NCBI GenBank assembly: GCA_947095535.1
Contig: OX352774.1
Span: 170,064,200 to 170,128,199, forward strand
Direction: 5' to 3'
DNA from: Poecilobothrus nobilitatus
Lineage: Eukaryota > Arthropoda > Insecta > Diptera > Dolichopodidae
DNA: 64,000 nt
The translations under genes were made by a program, and so were the position numbers. A model generated the notes under the pieces. The model did not search any database. It saw only the letters and a list, made by a program, of their open reading frames with translations, and was not told where the DNA came from. This document shows positions 48,705-58,945 of this stretch, in pieces; the stretch's first letter is position 1; each line of letters begins with the position of its first letter.

Positions 48705-49870
48705 TAAGGCAGAATGTAAACCAAAGATTTTTAAAGACGCACATTTTCCACAAGACAATAAAAACAAGTTTAGAATTGTGACTTGCACCAAAAATTCTAA
48801 GTTTGCTTTTAATTTTTTTTTGCGTATGAAAAATTGTGAAAAATCAAGATACAGTTTCTTCAGTTTTAAGAAAACATAAATAATTTAGAATATCTTTTAA
48901 CACATGCAAAACATATTTTTATAATATATGTTTTGCATATATTACATATTGAGTTTTAATATTTACAACTTACTTTGAAAAAATTTGTACAGGGGCCTAA
49001 GTTACAGGTGTTTAAAAATAATCAATTTTTAATTTTCTATCGCTAATAGCTCTTAAACAGGGAGAGAGGTACAAAAAAATTTTCGGAGGTTACTAATGCT
49101 AATTCTAAAAGATGATTCTTCTCTCAAAATTTCAAGGTTCTAACTGAAACTAGCCGAAGTTGTATCAAATTTTGAAATATATTTTAGAATTGCGTATAAT
49201 ATAAGCAAAAAGTTGTAGAAAATCAAGTGACATTTTCTTTAGTTTTCTGGAAACCATTCAAAAAACAAATTTACGGCTTGCAAAACATAATATTAAAGTT
49301 TAAAATTTTGTGTATTAATTTGCAAAAATTTGTGCAGGTGCCTTAGTTACAGGTGTTTAAAAAATATAAATGTTCAATTTTTGAGCCCTAGCAGTTCTTT
49401 AAGATGGGGTTCTCAAAGAGGGGCTGGTACAAAAAAATGTCAGCTTATGCTAAGAGATCTAAAAGATCTTTCTTCTCTCAAAACTTGAAGACTCTATCTG
49501 AAAGGGTTACGGAGATATAAAAAAAAAAGATCTTTCAAAATTTTGTTTTCACATAACGGTAAATACTAAATTTTAAAAGCTTGCATAATTTATAAAGGTT
49601 AGAACAGGTCCTGTAGTTTGGCTTTTTTAGTTAAAACAAAATATAAAGCAGAACCAGAGATGTACATATATTTAAAAATAGGACTTTTTCGAAATTTGAG
49701 GGACTGTAGCCTCGTGACCGGTAGGGCAACATAAAAAAGTTGTTCAACAACATTAAGTTTTTTATAAGAACTATTCATAGTTAAAATGGTATAGAAGTTT
49801 TGTAAACACAAGGATGAACAGAGTAACTATAACAAATGGGCGAATTTCTTAAAATTTTTTTGAAAAATAT
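48705..49870 (-). repeat. Dispersed repeat family H, copy E, with an internal duplication
   Basis: On the plus strand the copy begins with the inverse H block (GCAGAATGTAAACCAAAGAT, TTTTAAAGACGCACATTTTC at 48709-48748) and ends with GGTATAGAAGTTTTGTAAAC near 49808. The middle phrase, a CATTTTCTTTAGTTTT-like stretch, AACACATGCAAAACATA, TTTGTACAGGGGCCTAAGTT, ACAGGTGTTTAAAA, occurs twice (48845-49015 and 49220-49365), about 350 bp apart, so this copy is partly dimeric. A 13 bp inverted repeat (ATGCAAAACATAT) at 48904-48938 lies in the first half. Confidence 0.75.
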
Positions 49871-51179
49871 GCTAAAAACAGTTTACCTCAACTTTAAAGT
49901 TTGTTTTCAAACTTCAAAAAAAAAACAAAATAACATAAAATTATATATTAATAGTTTTCTATGAAAATTTATTTATTTATCGTTAAAGATTTACATACAT
50001 TTTAAATACCTGTTATATTTTGTACATTACTACATTGTACGCCTGAATCCTATATTCACATTTTTCGACAACAACATAAATTTTCGTTCAAATCTTTCAA
50101 GCTCTTATTTTATTTAATAAAAAGAAATATCTTTTCTTTATATAAATAGGAAAAATTAATACAAAACTAAATCCAAAATCAATGACTTTATATTATGCAA
50201 GTATGTATATATTATGTATATTATATACCATTTAAAACATATAAAGAAATTACATATACCATATATACCATTTAAAACATAAAGACATAAAATTTAGAAT
50301 TATATTTCTTCAATAAATACTTTGATAAGTTTCTAATAAAAACAAAACGAGCAAAAAATTAAAAAATTAAAAATGCTTTATAATTATTAGTAAATTTAAT
50401 GTTCCTTGTATTCACCTACATATTCGAAATCGAAATTTAATCCTTAATAAATAAACGCATTGGAATACAAATTCTCATAATAAAAAATATTTAATGATTA
50501 TCTCTTCTTTTTTTAATGCTATGTTTGATGTCGTAACTTACTGGTTTTAATGATAATGCAAATGATTTTCAAATATCCTTACCACTTTTAATATTTTATA
50601 ATCAACGTTACTTTAAATTTATTTCAAATACAAATCTGTTAATTATTATCAAATTTAATCACTTATTTAATATTTCAATTTTTTTTTGATATATGTTTAA
50701 TACAAATCATATGTATACATATATTGTTATTTATACTCCTACGAAGAACATAGTTCTTAGGGTATAATAAATTTGTCAAATAGTATTTGGAACCTACCAC
50801 ATTTATTATGACAGATACGATTCAAAGGAATCTTTACATATAAATTAATTTATATTAAGTCATTTGATTTAGCCAAAACTACAATTTAGTATATATAGGT
50901 CTCTTGCTAGCTGTGTATTAGAAAAGAGTTTGATACTATGTTATTATCAAATAATCAAGAAAAATATTTTTTATTCATATTAATTAATGCATAATCCAAT
51001 TTGCATAATTATACTTTTTCACAAAATTGAAAATAATAAAAAAAAAATTTTTTCGTTGGGTAAGGATGGTCAGAATTATCGAAACATACTGTACCCAACA
51101 CAGTTAAGTGAGACGTTAACTCACTAAACATACAAGCCGCGTGTTAAGATATTAAAACTAGTCTGAAAGACTACCCATT
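49871..51179. other. Noncoding DNA with short direct repeats and a hairpin
   Basis: ATACCATTTAAAACATA occurs at 50225 and 50267 (spacing 42). At 50733-50768 TATACTCCTACGAAGAACAT then AGTTCTTAGGGTATAA forms an imperfect hairpin, resembling the short TACTCC-TATAA-GGAGTA hairpin at 54594-54609. Both may be ends of interspersed repeats. No gene is seen. Confidence 0.5.
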
Positions 51180-51815
51180 AATTTTGCATTAACTCTTATA
51201 GATCTAATGGAATTGCAGATCTCCGCGAAGGTGATCTGCGTTTATCATTAAGTCAAGTGATCTTTGAGCCTTCTATTGGCATTTTCGGAATGTACTTTGA
51301 TAATATATACATATAGATAGAGTACAAAGGTTAAAAATGTATTAAAATCAAAAAAAAAAAAATTGTACTCATATTATTATATATATATATGATCGAAGGA
51401 CATGTTGGTGCTTTTAATCTTCTACATTTATGTGCCCTTCTAAGCGGGTCTTATTTTTTAGTGCATATTATGTTCTTATTTCTTCGCTTACAGTATGTAT
51501 CTCTACATCCCTTTGAAAATCACAATTTCGTATACGTACCAAGGAGCACTAACCATGTTATGTAAAATTTTATTTTGGAAAATTTGGATGCTCTGAATAT
51601 TTGTTCGTTGAACTAAACAAACTATATGGTATAAAACAAAATTTCAAATTCTATTGGCAATCTAGAATTTCAACTTAGGTTCAATACATTTGTCTATATT
51701 TCGATTCTAATTCGACTTTTTTTCATTTTGACGTGCTCTTTCCACCTTAACTTGATATCTAATATCATTTCTAGGTATTTTGTCTTGTTTTCTTTGGGTA
51801 TATCTATACCCTATT
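51180..51815 (-). pseudogene. Decayed Jockey-type non-LTR retrotransposon, reverse transcriptase C-terminal part
   Basis: Minus-strand translation with frame changes gives KYLEMILDIKLRWKEHVKMK (51725-51784), then after decay IQIFQNKILHNMVSAPWYVY (51550-51610 region) and IVIFKGM. Near 51405-51440 it gives a TRLEGHINVED stretch, and near 51215-51250 an ending like RRSAIPLDL. The order YLGxxLDxxLxWxxHI, IQRFQNKxLRxxxxAPWYVxNxxL, then a RLxxHPN.L segment and an RRLKR..P.DL tail is the established pattern of Jockey-clade elements. Stops and frameshifts show it is dead. The 3' end would be near or left of 51180. Confidence 0.8.
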
Positions 51816-51854
51816 TAATTTTACTATAATCATCAAACTATGTAATTATAAAAA

Positions 51855-52047
51855 AAAATTTTTTTTTACTGCATTTCTCTGCCACATAAATGTGGACAGG
51901 AAATTACACAGCTTTCCTGTTCAGGCGTGGCTGTAAATGTCGTAAGGGAGAATAACTCTTACGACGTGTGTGAGATGCGAACCCACACTCCCTTGGTGTT
52001 TACAGTGTATTTTATACGCTCTTACCCACTATGCTACCGAGGCCCCT
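51855..52047 (-). mobile_element. tRNA-derived SINE family A, copy 4, with target-site duplication
   Basis: Full-length minus copy: T-rich start, GCATTTCTCTGCCACATAAA, CAGGCGTGGCTGTAAATGTC, ATAACTCTTACGACGTGTGT, a B box with one change (ATGCGAACCCACAC), then GGTGTTTACAGTGTATTTTA and the head GGTAGCATAGTGGG in inverse form, ending AGGCCCC. ATTATAAAAA at 51845-51854 and 52048-52057 is the target-site duplication. It lies close to the 5' side of the Jockey fragment. Confidence 0.88.
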
Positions 52048-52057
52048 ATTATAAAAA

Positions 52058-52780
52058 TTAAAACTGTTTTAAACTATTTATAAAGGGGACCATTAATTTA
52101 ACAAGAAAATATATGTATATAGAAAAAAAAACAATTGCATATTTTAATTTTATTTTAATTTATACAAAAATGTTTTTAAAAACATTTAAACTTGTAGTAA
52201 AGGTTAAAAAAAATTAAAAGTTTAATAATTTTCAAATCAGTAGTAAACAAGTAAATAAAATTTTCCTAACAAAAAACCAAATAGAAAATCCAAATTAATC
52301 TTTAACAATTCGTATTTAATTTATTCATTAAAACATATTTTTGTTTATATGCATATATGTATAAATAAATGTACAATATTGTAAAAATTTAAAAGTAGGT
52401 ACAACTGAATTAAAAAAAAATATTACTTAGGTGAGAACAGTACAACCTACTCAGAAGTTAGGACACGAAAACTCATAAATTTTTCATTCTACATTTTTAT
52501 TTCTTGTATTTTATTTGTTTGTATTTTTGTTTTGTTCTGCAATATTTTCTAGCAACATTTGGTTGCACTGTCTCACGAATTGTTGTAAATATTGACAGAA
52601 ACATACAAAATATAAAAAAAAGCGTACAAGTTATGACCTGGACATTTATTCGTTTCAACTATTTTTATTTTCAAAAAAAAAAACTAAAGCTTGTTTGTTG
52701 ATGCATAATTTCAGACAGACAAAAGATGTGCACAATTATTTTGTGTAATTCACTAAAAGATGTTACTATATTTTTGGCGC
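52058..52780. other. Noncoding DNA with one weak exon candidate
   Basis: Mostly A+T-rich. At 52553 a good acceptor (TTCTGCAATATTTTCTAG) precedes a stretch open in the frame ATFGCTVSRIVVNIDRNIQN, which would match phase 1 left by the donor at 39483. No donor or family resemblance supports it, so it is not called as a gene. Confidence 0.35.
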
Positions 52781-53170
52781 GGTGCAATGCCACCTAAGGA
52801 AATAAGGCTAGTGTTTCACATCTCTAATGATGTAGAAGTTTTGTAAACAGAGAGACAAATAAATAGATGAACGGAAGGACATTCGAACAGATAAAGTGAA
52901 ACTAATAGGCACATTTATTTAAGAAATTTTGAAAATGTGTAAAAAAAATAAAAAAAAAAACATTTTTATTACCTAAAAATATATAGTTTTACTAAAATAA
53001 TGAACTAAAAACAAATCTTTCCTTTATTTAAAAAAAAACCAATTAGGCTTTATTTTCCATTCGAATTGAAAATAAAGCCTAGAAGGGGAATTTCAAGGAT
53101 TAGGCTTTTTTTTATTCGAATTGGAATTAATGCCTACCATAGGCCTTATTTCCATAGGTGGCATTGTACC
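52781..53170. mobile_element. 390 bp element with inverted ends (MITE-like)
   Basis: GGTGCAATGCCACCTAAGGA then AATAAGGC (52781-52808) and the reverse complement of 53143-53170 agree at 26 of 28 positions. The interior holds a family H-like phrase (GATGTAGAAGTTTTGTAAAC, AGAGAGAC at about 52829-52856). It also holds a perfect 14 bp hairpin at 53044-53057/53068-53081, and the AGGCTT and TTCGAATTG words recur around 53101-53135. I see no clear target duplication, so the class is open. Confidence 0.6.
53044..53081. repeat. Perfect 14 bp inverted repeat (TAGGCTTTATTTTC)
   Basis: Arms at 53044-53057 and 53068-53081 are exact complements around a 10-base loop (CATTCGAATT), which itself contains TTCGAA. 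It lies inside the MITE-like element, and a worn version of the same arms follows at 53100-53135. Confidence 0.8.
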
Positions 53171-54863
53171 CCTCCGCTATTATTTTATTTTTGTTATAAT
53201 ATGATTTTCGTTATAAAGACAAATTACTGTAATTTTTCTCCATTTTTTTTATTCATGTTCATTTTATAATGTAAATTCCAAAAAAAAAAAAACAATATGA
53301 AACGAAAAAGAGACGCAAATTTAAAAGCTAGTTACGTACATACTTAGCCATATATTTTTTATATATTTTGACCGCTATTTGTAAAGGGAATTTAGCGGTT
53401 TAATATATTTTAGTTTTTACTTTTCTTTTAAACTTTATTCAAATACATATATATGTATGTATGTGCATAATACATACATATCATTCAATTGTGTCTGTAT
53501 GAATTTTTAATAACGCCATAGTCACAGTCCAGAGACTAACAAAATTTATTTAAAAAAAAAAAAAAGGATTATTAGTGTTAAAATATTAGTCAATTTAATA
53601 AAAATCTAAGTTGAACTAGAAAAAAAAAAAAAAATAAAAACAAAAACAACAAAATGAATATTATAATAATTTATGTTAGTAAATTTTTAGTACTGGTATA
53701 CTGCGGTGTCACGTAGGATGTTATATTAGCCATAATAATGTACATTTAGTTGGTTTTTGAATTGGCAGCCTAAAGGCTAAATAGATTCCTTAAATTTTCT
53801 TTTTTTTATTGTTTTTTTATTTTTTTTTAAGAGAATCATTTTGTATTTTGTTGTTTGGACATTGATTGTTATATTTTTTTTTTGTTTTTTGTTTTTGAGG
53901 ATTGGCTTGAGAGCACAGATTATATGAATTTGCAAATTGATTTGATTAATGTTGTTATAATAATATAAACAGAATATTAGAAAAATATAAAAAGAATATT
54001 ATCATTTATTGGCATTTCCTTATTGAGTTTTCTAAAAAAGAAAACAAATATTAGTATTATATACATAATAAAACATATTATATACTTAAGTTTCAAACAT
54101 TTTAAATTTAATCATTTGAAATTAATTCATGTTTAAAAAAGTATAAAGTCATAGATCAAGAAATCATGTAATTTCCCTTCCAATTCTAGAAATAAATATA
54201 TAAACTAGGGCTTATATTATAATCCTTAAAATATATATTAAAATATTCTATACATAGATTGCATTGATATTTGAGATTTTTACATACATATATAGAAAAC
54301 CCACCATCGTCCTGGGAGATAATAATATGTTTCCTAATTTGCATGTTTGTGATATATGAAACAGTTCGAACACTATATATATATTTATGAGAATGAGGTA
54401 TACTCTTTGATATTTTGCTGGAAGATGTGTTAAATGACTGGTTTAGAGATTTAATATAAAAGAAATTATTATAACTTTCAAAAAAAATGGAAATAATAAT
54501 GTCAAATTTAATTACATACTTTAACATATTAACAAAAAAATACTATTAAAATAAATATAGGGAACATATAATTGTGTTTTTTTTCTTTCTACTCCTATAA
54601 GGAGTATAGGCGATCCACTAAGTCATTTATTTTTATTCATACTTGACTCAGTTTCTGGAATCATTAATTTTACTTAGCCCTTGATTACTCGGGTGTAGCT
54701 ATTGTACAAAATTTATGAGACGTAAATATTTCTTTTATTTCACGCCATCTATTACCTTATACAAGAATTAGTTTTTATTATTATTTTATTATATTTTTCA
54801 ATATGATATTAATCATAAGATATTATTTTTATTTTATATACCTAATTATATTTTATTAATCTA
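53171..54863. other. Noncoding A+T-rich DNA
   Basis: No gene is supported. TATATGTATGTATGTGCATA text lies near 53450, and a TACTCC/GGAGTA hairpin at 54594-54609. The 113-codon minus-strand frame at 54186-54527 is Ile/Tyr/Ser-rich without splice support or a recognised motif; it may be chance. Confidence 0.5.
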
Positions 54864-54922
54864 TATGACCCAACGTTTCGAATAAAGGGCTGGTGTCTTA
54901 ATCACTACATATTTGACTGAAT
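54864..54922 (-). repeat. tRNA-like SINE family B, copy 2
   Basis: On the minus strand, GTAGTGATTAAGACACCAGC then CCTTTATTCGAAACGTTGGG matches, in order, TATTGGTTAAGTCGCCAGCC then TTTCAACC...TTGGGTTG of copy 1 (13151-13227). Both are followed by the same TCATATA. It is shorter and more worn; only the D-arm side and anticodon-arm region are recognisable. Confidence 0.45.
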
Positions 54923-57900
54923 AGGGAACATAAATTAATGAAGATTCTTTTAATTACTTTATTAAATTTTAAATTTCTTAAGTTTTCAATTATCTAATTT
55001 TTATTCTAAGAAAATTTCTTAAAAAAAACAATGTTTCTTTTTCTTCAAAGATATAATTTAATTTTCCGATTACATAAATTGTAAGTGAGTCATTTTAAAT
55101 AATATTTAGTTTACAATCATTTTTTAAGTAAAATTTTTTTCTGATAATTATCTTTAAAATTTAAACAAAATTTTCTTTCTCACGCTTTACAAAAAAAATT
55201 ATTTTCCTTTTTATATTTTTAAGAAATGTCATATTTATCTTTTGAACACGATGCGTTTGCATTTATATGTTTTTACAAATCAATTGCCGAAAGCCTTTTT
55301 ATTTTATTTCATTTTTTTTTTTGTTTTTTCGTTTTTTTTTCTGAAAAAAAATCTCGCCTTAAGAAAGAAAATAGCAAATAAAAGCACCATAAATATATCG
55401 ATATTATCTGTTGTTTGGGTGAAAATTGTTTATTTTTTGTAATTTTCTTTCTTTTTTAATTTTTTAATACACCTGTACTCGTACAGATTTATTAGTGTAG
55501 ATAAATATTATTAGAAAATTAGCTTTCAAAAAACTTCCAAATTTCGATGACAATGAAATTTATTGAGAACTAAGCTGAAAATAAAAATACTAAAAACAAA
55601 ATGTTATCACAAAACAAAAAAATTTTTCACGCAGATCATCATAGCTGTGTTACCTGTGATTTTGGTTTTATTTTGTTTTTTTTTTTAGCGTAGGGGCGTT
55701 AAACGTACAATTGAATTAACTTGTAGGCTTTTTTGTTAGATCTGAAAAAAAAAAACAAAATTATCAAATATTCTTCTTAAACTGTTATTGATTAAGTATA
55801 AAGATAATCATGTTATTTTAAATTTTGTTTTTTTGATAATAGTTATAGAAACATGAAATTTTTACATGAAAAGACCACCCGCTAAGTTTAATATAGAGAC
55901 AGAAAAAAATAAAACAAGACAAAAAAGATTATTTGAATGATATTATATTGTTATACAGGTTGTAAAAATATATGAAATGGTTCTATAAAGTATTTCTAAA
56001 ATTTCATAAAACAAATTAATAATGAGTTGATAGATATGAATATCAAAAGAACTATTTTTGGGAATATAGCAAGAACAATAATGTTCCGTACACTCTTTTG
56101 AAAAAAAAAAATATCAAAATCCCTTTTTTTTTGGTTTTTAATATACATACATATGTACATGTATAATATAATATGTATATAATATAAAATATTTTGCAGT
56201 TAACAAATGGAGTGTTTGTATAATTATTGATCTATCTGTTAACCATATATACATGTTTATTTGTATATTAAAGGTGTATATATAAAGGTGTTTCTAAATT
56301 AAGTTTGAAATATCTCAATTATCTTGTTAAACATTAAAATCTCAATTAAACAATTTTTTTTTTGTTTTTGTTTTTTGTTAACTTTGATCTTTTAACTATA
56401 TATATATGTATTAATGTATTTTAATGTATGTATTTTAATGTATAATGTAGATTAATTACAACTAGAAAAATTTACAAATAAATTGGTGATTTAATTGGAA
56501 TTTCTTTGGAAGTTTTTTTTTAAGTTGTTTATTTTAAAAAATTCAATATAGATTATAAGATTAATTTGGGTTTTTAAAAAAAAAAAAACCGAATATATTT
56601 AAAAAATTTTGCAAATAATCAACAAATAGAAAATTATTTTAAAATATTGATTTAATTCATCCATGAAAATTATTAAATAGTCTCAATAATTGAATATTCT
56701 CAAAGTAATACAAAAAAATGAAGTAAGTTCATTCTTACAGATTTTATTCAATTTCAAATTTCCATTTAAATATGGGGATCTAAAATTTTGCAAAAGTTTA
56801 ATTTGACTTTGTAAATTTAAATGTCTGTGTAATGTAACCTTCTTATCTTGAAAAAATGTGCAACAGATATAGGCCTTATATATAGTTATAATTTGATTTT
56901 GTTTATCCTTAAAATTTCTCAAGTTAAAACGCCAAAAGCTGTAACATGTTCAAATATAGAAAAATAAATGCATTTTCTACAATAATTAAATGTTTTAAGC
57001 TCTAGTTCGAAATACGTTTTACTGCCCATTTTGACGAAACATAAAACAATAATATTAAACTTAAATTTTAAACAAATAAAATCAGTATAGATTTAAAACG
57101 AATAACATTAAATCATATTGTTATAATTATCATTATCATAAAAATGATTAAATAAAAATTAATGAAATATATACAAATTAAAAAACTCAACATTGACATT
57201 TATTTATATTTTATTTTGTATATTTCATTAGCAGTATTAAGTAATACTATCCTAGATGTATGAATTTTTCAAAATATTAAATATTTAAAATATAATTTTC
57301 ATTCGATTCATCATTATTTAATTTGTATTTCATTTCCTATATATGGTAATGACCGACCGACTCATTGATAACAGCTATTTAAAAAATAAATCGCTAAAAA
57401 AAAAAAACAAAGGTAAATATTCGCATCTTTTATATTTTTTATTCTTTTCCATCTCAGAAGTAGCTTAAGTAGCTTACATAAAACAACAAAATTATGTAAT
57501 AATATGAAGTCAAAAGGCACCTGTTAAATTCAATTACCATACTACAATAGTATTGACATTCAACTAAACAAACAAATAAAAAAAGACAAAACAAAAAATT
57601 AAAATTAAAATAATAAAAGCCAGTTAAAAAGATTTACTGCTTTTCATAAGTATACAAAAGAAAAAACAAAAAACAGTAAATATCTATAGTTTTGTTTTGT
57701 TTTCTTTTATAAAATCGAAATGGACCGTCAACGACCTCTTTTTTTATTGCACACCACAACACAAATCTTTAAGATAACCAGGAAAAAAAAACAAAAATTC
57801 AAATAGAAAAAATCGAGTCTAAACTAAACATTCTTTTTGTGTTTTTCTTTTTTTGCTGTTCAACTGTAGGTAATTTAATGAGTTTTTGCGTAGGCAACGC

Positions 57901-58868
57901 CATCACATCGTACTACGTACAAAATTTTTAACTAATGTATATAAAGAAAAGGAAAAAAAAAATAAGAGCTCGTGCTATACTTGCATCTAGCCATCAAATT
58001 CAATATAGTTATAGTATATTAACTATTGTGGTATACACAACACTAATAGAAATCTGAAACTTCCAACCTATATATTTGGTGGATGAATTTTTTTTTGTAT
58101 CTTTTTGTTTATTTGTAATTTAAGATACACACAAAAGTATCCCACAGTTACGTTTTAGATTGCAGATAAGTTACAATTGTTGTTAACTGTGGTAGATTTA
58201 TATATGTATTTAATTTTTGTGTTTGGATTTTTTTTTACGAGAAAAATGATTCTACCAACAAGATCTAAGATCCGAAATAATAAATAAAAATGAAAAAAAT
58301 ATTTTTAAATTAATTATTTTATAATTATAATAATTGTTATATGTATATAAGAAATGACGAGAATGATAATAAAAGAGATAACGAATCGAAACTAAACTTA
58401 AGCAATACATATATTATTTATTTCTATTTCTGTTAAACATTAGTCTATTTTTTTTTTTAAATAAAATTCACGACTCTTTTAATGAGTGCTAACTTTTAAC
58501 TTTTTATTTTGTCAAACAAAAAATTTAAGTAAAGTGAAGTCAATCCAATACATATTCTTGTGTTTTTTAAAAAATAAATATTTAACGAATGTTTTGACAT
58601 TTAGAAAAACTATTTTTCCTTTTAATATAAGGTAAAAACCAGTTCATAAAAGTTAAAGTATAATAATCAAAAAAAAAAAAAACAGATTTGATTTAAATGT
58701 CAAAGACTTTCTTTAAAATTGATCAAACTAGGTTCCACTGAAACGATATTCTACAATTTATAACTGTAAATTATTCATTCATTTTAAAATTTTTTTATTA
58801 TTTCCTTCCCATACCTTAATCCCCTTAAGTAGTTTCTTGTTTACATTTGACTAAGTTTCAGTTTCTTT
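54923..58868. other. Noncoding A+T-rich DNA, possible 3' untranslated region at its right end
   Basis: The part next to 58869 would be the 3' untranslated region of the minus-strand gene ending there. At 55690 a poly-T tract plus AG precedes 16 open codons (RRGVKRTIELTCR...), which is not enough to call an exon. A minus-strand open stretch of about 38 codons at 57805-57920 has only a weak acceptor. The rest is homopolymers and TA microsatellites. Confidence 0.45.
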
Positions 58869-58945
58869 TTAATCATTATTTTCACCATAACCAGGTGATT
58901 GTTTAGCTCTAGCTAAAAAGAACTGTGCATTCAAATCACCTGAGC
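58869..58945 (-). CDS. Terminal coding exon of an unidentified gene
   Basis: A good minus-strand acceptor (TATGTTGCATATTTTCAG, ending 58946) opens an exon of 77 bases: two bases completing a codon, then 24 residues beginning SGDLNAQFFLARAKQSPGYG and ending ENND, then TAA (58869-58871). The text is less A+T-rich than the surroundings, uses varied residues and ends cleanly, all unlike the chance frames around it. The preceding exon must end in phase 1 and lie at higher coordinates, perhaps beyond the window; a 30-base candidate of the right phase is at 63916-63945. I do not recognise the protein family. Confidence 0.6.

Noticed and set aside
54186..54527. 113-codon minus-strand frame
   Set aside because: Low-complexity Ile/Tyr/Ser sequence with no splice signals or family resemblance. 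It is longer than most chance frames, so it is noted here.
55690..55740. Plus-strand terminal exon (RRGVKRTIELTCR...)
   Set aside because: A poly-T tract plus AG is common here, the frame is only about 16 codons, and its phase does not fit the donor at 39483.
57805..57920. Minus-strand open stretch YDVMALPTQKLIKLPTVEQQ
   Set aside because: The only acceptor (CGTAG without a pyrimidine tract) is poor and the end runs into Lys/Asn-rich chance sequence.
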